A DNA stretch of 64,000 nt, from the NCBI RefSeq assembly GCF_052324685.1, contig NC_135223.1, positions 20,360,822-20,424,821 on the forward strand. Direction: 5' to 3'. The number at the start of each line of letters is the position of its first letter. Position 1 is the first letter of the stretch. The notes under the pieces are model-generated. The model was not told the DNA's origin, made no database searches, and saw nothing but the letters and a program-made list of their open reading frames with translations. Of the stretch, positions 12,843 through 50,100 are shown piece by piece. A program made the translations under genes and the position numbers. The DNA comes from Brachyhypopomus gauderio (taxonomy: Eukaryota; Chordata; Actinopteri; Gymnotiformes; Hypopomidae).

Positions 12843-13004
12843 TTAAATAGCTGTGGTAGACAGTAAAATGCTTGCAGGAGAAGTTCTGATTGCCCCAGAT
12901 GTTGTTGCTGCATTTTTACTACTGTTCTGTCTGGAAACTGAACTGTGTGGATGCTTCAGAATGGACCGAATGAACACACCCACGCTTTCCTCCACTCCAC
13001 CCAT
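12843..13004 (-). CDS. candidate 53-residue small ORF in the terminal exon of the unannotated transcript
   Basis: It starts MGGVEESVGVFIRSILKHPH and ends in ...LLSTTAI. The ATG lies two bases inside the exon after a strong acceptor and has a good context (A at -3, G at +4). Ser, Thr and Ala are frequent in the second half. There is no signal peptide, membrane segment or known motif. The frame remains open upstream through most of the preceding exon (encoding TLPPPNRLR just before the ATG) until a TAG near the acceptor. Coding status is unproven. Confidence 0.25.
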   Translation of the reverse strand: MGGVEESVGVFIRSILKHPHSSVSRQNSSKNAATTSGAIRTSPASILLSTTAI

Positions 13005-16000
13005 CCTGAGCAAGGAAAAAGGAAAGAAATGGTAGGAAAAAGGCTGCAGAATAATTAACTTTACAATTTTGAACTGGCCTCCAGAACACATACAATGACA
13101 TATTAAAATGTTAAAAATAGACACTGAAGGATAGAAGGTTCATTCAGCAACACCGATGACTCGTATCAAACAATAAAGATCAGGTATACAGGTGAGGGAA
13201 TGTCAGCTGAGATGGTGCACACAACAGGAAAGACATAATCAAATGAATGTCCAGTTTTTCCTGGGGGGTGGGGGTGGTGGGGGGCATTGCAGTATGTCTG
13301 GCATTATGCCCTCTCCATATTTATAATGTCCTAGGCGCCTCCTTAGCTATAGGGATTTATTGTTAGGCAGTACACTGAAGAGACCCTTGCTTCTACTTAC
13401 CTGAGTCTGTTGGGTGGTGGGAGGGTCCACTGAGCATGTCTGTGTAATTCCTCTGTATCTTTGTGTGGGCTACTGCTGCCAGACACTCTCTAGTCTACTC
13501 AACCTGGGAGAAACAAAAACAGCCTTAATGAGACACCCCAGACTGGGGAAAAGAAGGGAAAATGCCTGACACACAGCACAGCGATGGTAAAAGGACTAGT
13601 GTGGAGTGGATGCTTGTAAAACGCTGCCCTGAAAACTCCACTGTAAACACGCCATTTTAGATTTGTTTAATTGTCATGGTCTGATGATGACCCAAAGTGG
13701 CCTTCTCTACATTATGGGCGTTGCATAAAAGTAAAGTGAATTTTTCAAGCAAGTAATTATAATGTTGCCCCACTGTGATTTTTAAGTAGAAAAATAGTGC
13801 AAATATAGCAAGAACGTAGCAATTTTTATTATTCTGAAGGCAAAGAGAAAGGCAATTACTATATATATATATACGGCGAACCACCCCACAATACCTCCCG
13901 TAACCTCCGGCGGTAGCCTATAACCGGCGTGCTAACGGCAAACACATGCCCTTTTACCAATTACTTTAGACATAGCAGCGTTAGACAGATTTTTAAAAAC
14001 GGTTTTAATAAATGTCAGACTCTCAGGCTTGCTGGAGATAAGCGCTGCTTGGTGGGGTGAAGATGAGCGGAGGTGACTACCCGGACACCTTTACCTGCTG
14101 CACACAACGGGAGCCGTCAGCTCACATTCTTGTTTTATGTGAGCATAATATTCTCGCTCATGATGTTCAGGTTGTGGTACGTTAGTCTGGCAGATGCGGA
14201 TTAAGACCTGTCGCTCACAATTCGATATAATACATACATTCAAACAACCATTTTAACGGCACAATCTTCACGAATATCCTACAAATACTCACGTGACTAT
14301 GGGGAATTGTGCAAAAATATTTGTACCATAGATTTTTCCACTAAAAGTGGAAAGCAGTGTAGTATCAATTAACTTTTTCTATAGGCTATGTTTCTTTAAC
14401 TCATGCCTTTTAATATGGCTGCCTTTTGTCACATATCTCCACTAGTAATTTAAATTTTTGTTCATGTTTCTTAAATTTATGGTGCAAACATAAATCAATA
14501 TTTGATGCAACATAGCTACAAATATTCTACTTTTAAAAAATCTGATTTCTGTTCAATGTATACTCACTGAAATGTTCATTCATTCATTCATTTTTGTTAT
14601 ATTGCCAAAATGTGTTATTCTAATTTGCATAGTTGTTTACAGGTTAAAATGATCATGACAAACAGCCCTGTCATAAGGTTGGCACAATATTTATTCAAAA
14701 TCTCATATCTCTTTTTTATCTTTAGATTACCTACACAAGGTGACACTCTCTTTGTACAAGACACCCAGTCCGTTCATGACACCAGGTTTGTCTAAACAGC
14801 AGTGGTTTGGTTTGGGAGTTCAGAGCCAGACCCGAACCCTCTTTTAAAACAACTCTTTAAAGTATAATTTGTTGCATATATAAAACGTAAATGAATAATG
14901 AGCAGTGAGTAAACTCTAGTGAATTACTATATGCCTGCAAAAATCCATATTGCTAACATCACATCAAATCCAAACGCAAGGTTTACGGCATATAATACGA
15001 TACTTTAACAGTCCAAGGAAATCTAAAACATCTTAATAATCCCCTATCTGTGAAAACATTACAAATTAAAGAATGCAAAAAAAAACACCCCAAAACAGAA
15101 TACTGTACAATAAAGGGGAGCTGAATGTAAAATAAACCCTTAAACCCAGGTCTGCAGGGAATGGCCTTGTTAGAGACATTCTACAACCACTTCTTATTCC
15201 AAGATTAAACACACTTTAGATCAATAGTCTTTGCCTCCTTACTCAATTTTTGGGCTTAAGATGTGAATTTAAAACAGCGTTTTAAGCGTCATAGATATGC
15301 ATCACCTCGTTCAATGGCTATGTTGAGGTTATAAATCATCAGCGTGCCGGTCCAGTGCCTGATGCTGACTTCAGCACTGTTGTATCCAACGCCATTGGTC
15401 CTGGGTTATCACTGGAGCCAAGGGGGCCAGCAACCAATGCAGGCTCACACAGAGCCTCCCTTAGCAGCAGCACTAAACCACATCTGCAGTGCACATGGAC
15501 CCAAACACGTAGAGAAGCTAGACTTCTCACCCTGAGAATCTGAGAATGCGTTTCCAACTTTTTAATGATTTAATGGAAAAGTTTCGGCTTACCATATCTT
15601 TGGCTATGTAAAATTATTTGAGGAAGTCAACAAATATTTGTCGAAAACAAACCACAAACAAAATGTGAATTCCTTGAAGTCTTGATTAAAGAATCCAGCC
15701 GTATCTGTTCAGAAATGGTATATGTCAAAACATTCAAGCATTCAATTTGACAGTATAATACTGAAATGAGAATTAGCTATTTTTTACTGTTTGAAAAAAA
15801 TGTTTTATGGAAAGTGATATAGACATCAGCTACTTGTGAAACAAAACCTCAACATATTGCAGACCCCTTTTGTATATAGATATCTGACCATGTTTTCAGT
15901 TACAAAAATAGCAGCGAGTTGTGGGCCAGACCACCAGCACAAGGGAGACTTTCTGGGAGAACAAGGTATAAGCCTTATGAATGCATTGTTTTTCTTTATT

Positions 16001-16759
16001 GTTTTTTCTCACACCCCATGAACCACAGCTGCAGAAATTTGTTATTTCTTTTCCCAACTGTGAGATATCCATCCTTAAGACTTAATAATAACACGTAACC
16101 TTCACTTCAACATCATAATTGTGGTAAACACATTAGAAACTGATATTTTTATCAAACCTCAAGCAGTGAAAAGGTTACCAAAGATGTGACCAAGCTGAGT
16201 ACAGGAGGTGATCTCAGTGACATGGATGAGTTCTGGTTCATGCTTCAGTTCTCCCACATACTGACAGGACCCGATGCATGTCTCATTCATTCTCAAGAAG
16301 TTAAAACAAAACACGTTCCAATAGAAGACAAGTACTAATGTGGGGTATCCTGAGTCTAAAACGTGTTTCACAACAGGAAAAAGATCTTCAGCCTGTCAGT
16401 ACAAATGAGCTGCTTTTCCGTGTGGTCTTACATCTTTAGAACACATGGCAGACTTTAGGGAGACAATGTTTCAGCTCCATTCATTCATGCCTGTTTTCTT
16501 CTCTTGTCTTTAATGTCCACTTTTAACTTATTAGGTATCATATTAGGTTTTGACTAACTTGATAACTGTCAGATTTCAACCATGAAAATTATTTGGACAG
16601 TCTAAAATCCAGAAGGCAAAATGTATGTTAAAGTCATAAATATTTATATTAAATAAATATTCCAGTAAGACAAAAGAAATATCTCTTTCAACATTCAGAG
16701 TAGCTTTGAATGGTTGTAGGATATATTTTGTCAAATATTTGATTTTAAAATTTAAACAG

Positions 16760-17012
16760 TGTCACGTTGTGGGGAGTTTTTGGTCACGAGATGTTCATCC
16801 TTCAGGTGGGCGGGACCCGTGATCCGTCTCACCTGAGGGTCGTTTATTCGTCTATATATGTCTTGTCTTTGTACCAGTTGACTGCTGGTTATTATTTCCT
16901 TCATTCGGAACAATGCACGGGTTTTTGGTTTGCACACTTTCTATTAAACCATCCTATTTCCCTGAGACTTGGCGTGATCGCTTCCTTTTAGTTGCTCACC
17001 CCTGCCCGTCAC
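16760..17012. repeat. possible interspersed repeat (unclassified)
   Basis: A block with different composition from its flanks begins near GTCACGTTGTGG and ends near GCCCGTCAC, and contains TATATATGTCTTGTC and CTATTAAACC segments. The ends are only weakly inverted and I see no convincing target-site duplication. It resembles short fish interspersed repeats, but this is an impression only. Confidence 0.3.
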
Positions 17013-17701
17013 ATACAGTAACCAAAAATACTTGCCAAAGACTTTAACAATGCATCACTCTAAGACACACTCTATGTACCACCTGTAACATTAAAAGCAC
17101 CTATTTAAAAAACATTTTGAAATACTCTTAATACTGCATAAAATGTTTTCCTTTAATCAATTAAATGTAGCAATTATGATTTTACCAAATAACCTGTACT
17201 GTAAATGGATACAATATCTTATTTAATGAATAACTTATAAACTTTTGTCTGCCTTGTGTTGGCCAGTTGCACAGTCAAGTTACTAAACCTGGTATAGTGC
17301 AGTCATGTTGTATACTTTCTTTAGCATGTAAGAGCACTTTGTTATTGCTTAGGCCACCTAATTTCAGGAGATTACTTACAAGTGTGAACACATCTGTGCA
17401 CACGTAAGGCACAAGCAGAGCTGACTTTGAAAGTCACCTCGAGCATGGCATCGTTAAAGCTCCTGTTTAAACTGAATTTAATGAGAAGGAACGGCAACCA
17501 TTAAACCTAATCCATGAGCACATAATATAGTGCATGTGGCAGTACCTTACTCTACCCTGGGCAATTACACAGTTACACCAGGTGTCGGGGGACCTATACA
17601 TCATCCAGATCATCACAATGTCAATAGTAGGCAAGTACAGATTGGCCAAGAGCAGAATATTATTCTTGGCATTGAAAGTAGAGCTTTTTTCCTGGGGGGT
17701 T

Positions 17702-17735
17702 TGTGTGTGTGTGTGTGTGTGGGGGGGGGGGGGGG
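17702..17735. repeat. (TG)n followed by a G-run
   Basis: About ten TG units followed directly by about fifteen G. Simple repeat. Confidence 0.9.
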
Positions 17736-19342
17736 TACTTATTTACAACACATTTATAATGTGCCATTACTAACCCTGACTTGCAATTATAGTGGACACT
17801 CTGGAAGGAAATTATCTCAACAGGTCCAGATAACATCTGAAATCAGATTCTGAGAATGGCTGTCTGGGAGGAAAACGCGGTCCAGGGAGACATGGTTTGA
17901 AATCAAGCCCTCATTTTAGGCAACTGCATGATAATAAAAGTAGGTCTGGTCTCAGAGCCTGTTTAAAACCACAAGGCATCTCAGAGTAACTTATCAATTT
18001 CTATTCCATAACTGCTCACATTGGAGAATGCCATCACTGATTGTTCTTGGCAGGAACAAAGACACATCTATTCTATACATGCACTTTATTGGATTTTATC
18101 AAACACATAGAGTGACATTCATGCTTCTGTTGTATTCCAGATGTTTGCTTCCAAGTGACATGCAAAACCAGAAGCCTGTTAGAAATGAAAACTATTTGTT
18201 ATTGATCTCTCTGCATTGTGATTATGCCGAATATCAGCCAAAAATTGCCCTAACGAACCATGCCACCTTTTTTTCACTGTCTGTGGTTCCAGATGTAACT
18301 TAAGGAGAGGGCAGTTCATTAAACTTGTGAACAAGAGAGATCTATCCTGCTGTCACCTTCCTCCAAAAAGGTTACACAGTCCAGTCTGCTGAGCAGGTTG
18401 TAAGTGGGTCCCCTGCCTTTAACACACTGCCCTGTCAACCCCAGAGAGGCTCTTCAGATCCAAAGACCAACGTTTGCTTGTTTTAATGTGGTTGCAGTTT
18501 TGTTTGGGTTTCCAGCAAAAGTCTGACCACATATCAACTGACTGCCATCTGCAGACTGGGGAAATTACATGTCCATGAATTGCTAGAGCTTAACGTAAGA
18601 TAAACCGCACATTGTGTATTTTTTGTATCACTGTAGATGGTGATATTTTATGGTAGTCTTATACTCTAACACTAGCACTCCACATTTTAGCAAAGGCCAG
18701 CTTGTCAAATCCTGGATAATCCAGTTAGTTCCATCAATAGGTATGACGTCACACTTGTAGCCTACATATGGTGTCAGATCTGTAGCCTCTGAGAAACCTA
18801 TTGAACCCATGGAGAAAAAAAATAACACATGAAACCACAGTAGACTTTATAAATACTCTTATGATTCTCTATGGATACCACAGACTGGAAATGTCTGGGA
18901 ACTCATTAATATTTTTAAATGGACAATAAATAACATTTGGAATATTTACCTGAGAAATACTGTAGAGTTAAAAAGGGGTTTAAGATGATTTAGCAGATGC
19001 TTTGCCTTTTAATCCTAAAGTTCATTTCATATACCCAGCAATCCTCAGAACATTTTGAGACCACTGGGTTCATGAACTCTTTCAATAAACACCAATTCAG
19101 ACGTTTCTCACACAGCATACTTTCAGATGGACATAATCTCAGACCATAAATTTCCTCAAATCTACAGACAAAAAATATTAATCTGTTTATCATACGAGTC
19201 TATACACTATTCTGTTTTTTTGCAAATTGGCATAATTAAGGCACAATTTAAAATCCAGATTGGTGATGTTCTTCAGTGTGGCCACCTCCTGACTCCCCTC
19301 GTAAGAGAGTCATTCAGCACCAGGAAGGTGGTCCTGGCCAAA

Positions 19343-43443
<24,101 letters not shown>

Positions 43444-44170
43444 GCCTCAACTCTCTCCTCCTCAACCTCCGTCACCACAACAGCATGGCAGCTCCCCCTG
43501 CACACTGCAGCTCACCACCACCCACAGAGCGGACCACCCCGACTCACTCTCCAACTCACTCTCCACCTCACTCTCCACACCCCGCAACCCCACCCAGACC
43601 CCCACTCATTCCACATGTTGACTTTACATCGCAATCAGCTCTCCTGAACACATGTGTCAAGGGCTACCTGCACAGGTATGCACGGGCTACAATTGCCCCA
43701 GGAGTTTCCGGGCTGGCCAGAAACGTTTAACAGATAGATGACTACGATCAAGGACTCTAATGTGAATAGACTGTAACTGATATTTATAGGAAGCTCTGAT
43801 CTGATGTAGACTGAATACCATGCTCTGTGTGTGTGATGTCATTTTTAATATGACTGGTGTCCATTTTGGTCATGTCCGTCTAATTAAAACATTTTGGTGT
43901 TTGACCAATATGCCCGAGTCCTAAATGTGTCCACATTTCCCAATAATCAGTTCCATATAAGACATCCTAGATGTGCCCCCCCCTTTTAGGAGATATTTGG
44001 CAAGTCATTTTCAATTGACCAGCTGCTCCCCATGTCTGGCAGATCGTCTCACTTCCACACAGTAAGGACCGCAGCGGTTAGGATCCTGGACCCAGAGCTG
44101 ACGGCTCCAGACTCTTCATATCAGACCACCCTCACGTCACTGCAACGATAATGATAATAAAGAAAGAGTA
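43444..44170 (+). other. emc2: emc2 3' UTR and probable 3' end
   Basis: C/A-rich sequence with CACTCTCCAC repeats follows the stop. ATTAAA occurs at 43883-43888 and AATAAA at 44157-44162, the likely polyadenylation signals. Which is used cannot be told from sequence. Confidence 0.55.
43883..43888 (+). terminator. emc2: candidate emc2 polyadenylation signal ATTAAA
   Basis: An ATTAAA hexamer 440 bases after the stop codon, followed by a TG/T-rich stretch (TTTTGGTGTTTG) as expected of a downstream element. Confidence 0.5.
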
Positions 44171-47100
44171 ATCACTGCTATTCTCACATCATTCCACCTT
44201 GGCTAACTCTGGACATGCAAGAGGGCTCCATCCGTGTTCTAGCCTGCAGGCGGTGTGGAGGGAACTGCTGGTTTGCTTGGGACGCTCCCTCAAACGCTCA
44301 TCACAGCTCCTGCTGGAACTCGCACCACCAGCAATTAAAACAGACGTCCAGTACCGAGACCGCCTGTGAACCGAGCCGAGTTTTCCCTGGATCGGGCCGG
44401 CGTGAGAGGCGCTGTGAACAGCAGGTCTGCTTTCCTACTGCGCTGGTTTGGTAATTGCTGGATGGCGTCAGGGCTAAACGAGCGTCTTATTTTCTCACTC
44501 ACCCGTGCGAGATCAGCTGCTACTCCCATCTCTTTTGTTTATTAAGTTGTGGCAATTGTCTCATAATTTTACACGCAGGCTGGTGGAAAAGTTGAGCTCT
44601 GACTTTATAGCCTCTTCTCTTTTTTCTTTTTTTTTTTTTTGTTGTGCAGTGAGCCAGAGTTGTTGTAAAGGGGTCAAGAGCTCAAAGCTGAAGCGGTGAA
44701 GCCCACATACTCGTCAGCTTTAATACTTTGGTCAGTGAATGTGTCTGTGTTTTATTCGGCATTCCGAACTACTGGAGCCAATGAAAGCCCAGAGACCTTT
44801 GAGGCGAGACTGACGGAGCGGTTATTTTTACGGGAACCGCTGAACTGAAGCGCGCCTTTTGAAGAGCCATCAAGGATGTTTGATTTGAGAGAGAATATCA
44901 TTTACATGTGGACCCGGTCTCCCAGGGAATGAAGAAGTAAATCGTCTCTCTTGTAAAGGTTATTAAATGCTCGTAAGTGGTTTGAAAAGGAACATGTCAA
45001 TCACTTTGATGTGTGAATGATACATTCAAGACACTAACATTTGCCCCAAGTTAATGCAATAGTGCCATCTGGAGACAGGAGATGGGAGGGAGGGTTGCCT
45101 CGTATTTCGGTTTTGTTAGAAATACCAAAGTTCATACGGGATGATACTTCCATGACTGAAAGGTCAGGTTGTTAATGGGAAAATGCTGGTTTACTTGGCG
45201 TACTTTCAAACACATGAACCCGAGGTACCATTCTGAAGAGGCTCGTGCTGGTGCTCCATGTGCACTTCAGACCGTAATTCTTTTTTCGACGACAAAACAT
45301 GTTCAGGTAAGATTAGAGGAAGAAAGCTCAAGAATGTTGTATTGTACCAGGACAGAGAAAAGGGAGAGTGAAGCAATTACATGGGCTTATCTGGCTGTTC
45401 TGAGTCTTCATCACGAAGTTCCCCCCCCCATGGTCCGTGTCCTGCGTGTTTTGAGTGTGTAAGGTGAAACGGTGTAAGTGAATGCGCACAGGTGTTTGGT
45501 GCGACGGCGTAACACAGACCTGGTGGCTCATCTCACGGCTGCGACCTGCTGTAGCTTCACACCTCAGATGCTCCTTCTCCAGTTAAGCTGCAATCCAGTA
45601 CGTCTGTCATGCACAAACCTCCACCCTGCCTTAAAATAGCAACCTGTATGGCTTCATCCCAAAAGCAAAATACGTTCATGCAAAGCAGGTGATTTTGAGC
45701 TGGTAGGAGACACTGGATATCTGCTATGTATTATTTTAAAGTTTCTGTGGATTCTTCCCAAGTGGTGACTTGACAGCGATATTAATCACGAGTGGTCCAT
45801 ATCTCATCTCCACATCTCCGCCAGCGTTTAGAATAAGAGTGGGGCACAGTTAGGGTGTGGATTCCAGTGCAGGCATTATGGTCTACGTCACTTTTTTTCA
45901 CAAGGAAGCACAGAACGGTTGGAACCGGCGTGTAGAAATTTCCCAGGGAGAGGACGGAGTAACTGGTGTTGAGGGGAGATGGTGCATTTATCTCTGTCTG
46001 CATTGGAAATGGATCTGCTAATCCAGTCCTGGATACATGGTGAAGTATGCAGTGAAGTATTTTATTGTAGTGCTAGGAGTAAGGACGAACCTGCAGTGAA
46101 TACATCTGAACCCCTCACAGCAACATCATTACAAAGTCAGAGCCCATACAAACGAATATACTTCAGTGCTGGAAATGTAATCATTTATGGCTCCGTAGAA
46201 GAATGGGGCTGCATCCAGCGTCTGGGTTGGACTTTGGTAGTACAGCAGTCAATTACCATGTTGTCAGCATTGTCATGAGAGATGTTCCAAGAGCATTGGT
46301 GCTCCACCGTGCTGCCGTGAGGCTTTCTCTCCGTCTCCTGTTTAGTTCCTGGAAAAACCTGTAAAGATCTCCCAAACAAAATGGTTTTCTGACTATCTTT
46401 GAACTTTACTACCTTTTATGAAGGTGTCATCTTAATTTACCATTTGCCCACAGCCTGACTTATAATGCTTAAAGTTTCATTATAGCAGTGGATATTGGGA
46501 CCGTACATATTTGCGTTTGAATTCTGTAATAGAGGTTTATTATTAAATCAGTAATTTTGTGATATTGTTTCCAGTTCATTCAAGGCAGAGAAACACAAGT
46601 TCAATGACATTTTAAACTGTTGTACACTCTTAAACTTTTTCCTGGAACACTGAATTGCTAGTAATGATCACCCAAGAACAGTGGCTGCCATGGAAACTAC
46701 CCCAGACACTGTTGAACTGAAGCTGTCAGAGTTTTACCCCTTTACTCAACTGTCTTAAACAGTTATGCAATACCAAAGTGTCTTAACTAAAATGGTTATT
46801 GCCAGAAGAGGTTTTATGTTCTGGGGTGCGCAGATATACACTTCACCTAAAATTCCAACCTAAAACATATTTAATGTCCAGTACTTCATTTAAATCATTA
46901 ACATTTTATTTTCCTGTTTTATCCTTTATGATGGATATATGTTATGTTAAATTAAATGATATTTTTCTTTGTGTAATGTAAATGTTTCTTCGTGCTTCCA
47001 TTTTTAAGTGAGGCAGGACTGCTCAGACTGTAGTATTGTGATGATATTTGATCAGACTGTATTTGATCAGACTGTAGTATTGTGATGACATTGATATAGA

Positions 47101-50100
47101 CAATGTCTTTTAGTAAATCATGTGCAGGGACCAGTTGTAATGTCATTGTTTAACTCATTAAACATGTATTAGACCAAACTGGAACACTTGACTTGCAGAA
47201 CGTACAACCCAAAATTACAAATGACACAGTGAGGTCTAACCACTAAAAGACAGTAATAAAAGTCATATTGTTATGTTATGGTAATAAAAATTCTAAAATA
47301 CATTAGGGTTTTGAGCTTGGTTAGGAGTTGATTCAATGTATAATGATTTGGATTTCACCTCAGATATATGCAGACAAATGTAATGTCAAAAAGTAATGTT
47401 AAAAATAATGTTTTGTTAAAAGTAAATATGTAATTTATTTTCATACTAGAAAATTAGAAAATTTTCATGTGTGGGTTTCTGTTCCATCCTTTGAACAGGG
47501 CTCAGTTTAGTCACACTTTGGCTTTTAAGAGGAATCAAGACTGATGTTTCTAGACAGGCACCAATGGCTGTTTGAATTACTATACATGTAATAAATAAAA
47601 TGTAAGAGGCTGAAGTTGGGTAAGTGAAATGGCTGATCAAATTCAAAATGTGCTTAGATTCTTTGAAGAAAAACTTTGTTCTTCGGTCATCGATATTTTC
47701 GATATTTAAGCAGTGGCCTTCTTGCATTATGTGTAATGGTGGTCTGATTCCCACCAGGTTCCCAGAATTCCCTCTGCTCCTTCTGTGATGCCACGTGACA
47801 CATGGGGTTATAAGAGGGCATGGAGACGCGTACGCCAGGCCTCCGTACACGCTTGTTTTCCCACACCAGTCCTCTGCAACCACAAATCACAGATCGTCTT
47901 CGCGGCCCGAAGGCGTGCAGTTTGGCCCACGCGAGGTCCGAAATCTGGAGAAACAATAGAGCCTCGCCACTGACTGGCCTTTCTGGGTGAGCACTGCTAG
48001 TAACCACAGATAGATATCTCATCCCTGAAAGACTGGTCTATGATGGGGTTTGGAAGGGGAGGAGCTAGTGAGTGTCGTTAAGGGCTTGATGGCGAAGTTC
48101 TTTTGTGACTGGTGTTCAGGTTGCAGCGTGTTCAGCTCAGCTGTGGGGATCTGATTGGTGTTGAGTTTCACACATAAGTTCTGTGCACCTCTTCACAACC
48201 AGTTCGTTCCTCTCCCCATCGCTGCTTTCGTAACAATGCAGTCTTTCAGTTAATGCACAAAAGAGTCTTAGAAGTGTGCCAGGCAGTTCCTGATAGCAGT
48301 TAGTTGGGGGTGACGGGAATTCCTCCAAATTTCTCTCCTTTGATGTTAACATTTCCTCTCATAGATTCTGATACCTTGTGAACAACAGTTTCCTGACAAC
48401 ACACACTTTTTAAACTATGGTATAGCAATATGTACTCATGTGTCTCTAAAAGAGACTGCACCATAACAACATCCTGTGCCCTTGGCCAGAAACCCCTTTT
48501 ACCCCTTTGTGTGCATGAGTGTGGGTGGATGTGTGTGTGTGCGTGCATGTGCGTTCTTTTCAGCACTTAAACTAACAACAGCATTATTGATGGCGTCCAC
48601 ATGTGCTGAAGATAACTGTGAATGTGTATGGTTTGACTTACCAGTAGGCTCTTTAGTTTTCCTTGTGGAAGAGGTTCAGTCTGTCCACAGAATTGTAGGT
48701 AATTGGCTGCTGCTAATTAAAAAAATTATAATAGAGACATGGAAAGGTTTAAAAAAAACCCAAAGATATGATCTAAACAGCCCTTGCTGGTTCTCTCATC
48801 GTCGTTCTGTTTGATTTCGACCCCCCCAGGGCAGCTTGTCCTGAACATCTGTGGGCATGCAGCGTTCAGAGGGGTAGCCTGCTCACACTGACGCTGCATG
48901 TTCGCCGAGATTCCAGCGTTTGCAGGCGTGTGCATTTGCAGGCGTGTGCATTTGCACGCGTGTTTTTAGGGCATGGCATGGTGGAATCTCACTAGTGTGC
49001 CTTGACCCATCATGACATCATGAACAAGCAGCACCTCCACAGTTCCTGCACCTTTTACGTTCGTTATGTAACAACAAAGCTCTGCTTGTTGGGGTTTTTT
49101 TCCCCCCAGCCATATTCTCTTTATCACTGCTGAAGAGAAACTGTATTATTACACAGTAATATTTATTACAATATTACAATTATTACAATATTACACCCCT
49201 GTATTCAGTACTGAGCCTCGTATGGCTCGTCATTTCTTTCTTTATTCATTCTTCATCTTGCATGGGGCAGCGAGGTTGTGGAGGACGGAGCCAGCCGATG
49301 TTTCCGTGGAGCTGTGAGCTCAACAGATTAATGCTAAAATATTGGTGCGGAGAACAGGCTGCGCCTCTCCCTCTCCCTAAATAGTTGGCGAGCGGCGCAG
49401 GCTGCCATCTGTTTGTGGGGAGAGAGAAACGGCAGCGGGGCGGCCACAAGAAAACCAAGGTAATAGTGACGGGTTCCACCGAGTCTCTGTGTCTCTCCAG
49501 AGTCATCGGCAACACGTGGCCAACTGGAGAAATTACTGTCACAATTACTCCTCAGCTGGGCTAAAGACCGTCTCGCACACACACGTCTCACACACACGTG
49601 CCCAGTTTCTTTCTCGCTCCATCTTAGTTTTGCAATTTAGGCGTTTTCTGCACTTTAGAAAGCAATAATTGTTTTCATAAGGATCTCAAAAATGGGAAGG
49701 CGCAGCTGAAGAGGTTTAATGTTGGGTAAACAGGAAACAGTACTTGAGAAGTGCCAAAGCATATCCAGAGAATCCGCTCGCTGTAAACCAAATCATTGTT
49801 TAGAGGAGGAAGGAAAATATAGTTTTTTGACATTTTAAAATACTTTATTTTGAGTGAATCTTAAGGAGTGATAGTAATCCATCACTGCTCATGAGGTTTT
49901 AAGGGCCATTACTGATCACAGAACTCAAGATCATCAGGTTTAAGGTATGTTACATTAATGGCACAATCACATATACATTAGTAAAATAGTTCAATCCTTC
50001 AGAATTTAAACTTGAAAAAAAAAATTTATTGCAAAAATGTTTTATATTTATAAAAGCAATAAGGGAAAAGAGGGAAAAGGCGTTTACTGGTTGAGTAGCT

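Larger units (their letters stand above)
12105..14095 (-). ncRNA. candidate unannotated spliced transcript between eif3e and emc2 (lncRNA or small-ORF gene)
   Basis: Three sets of splice signals line up on the minus strand. A possible first exon ends at 14095 before GTAAAG. An internal exon 13503-13401 is bounded by a strong polypyrimidine acceptor (TTTTTGTTTCTCCCAG) and donor CAG|GTAAGT. A terminal exon starts at 13005 after TTTTTCCTTGCTCAG, with ATTAAA/AATAAA signals at 12129-12117. The terminal exon holds a 53-codon ORF (13004-12843). An upstream ATG in the internal exon opens a short overlapping frame. I do not recognise the peptide. Splice-site quality is seen directly; transcription is inferred. 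It could also be an alternative upstream transcript of eif3e. Confidence 0.4.
14096..19342. other. intergenic region upstream of emc2
   Basis: AT-rich sequence with no recognised protein gene. It holds a TG/G low-complexity tract at about 17702-17735 and a possible repeat element at about 16760-17010. The last ~100 bases before 19343 should hold the emc2 5' UTR and promoter. No TATA box is evident. Confidence 0.5.
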
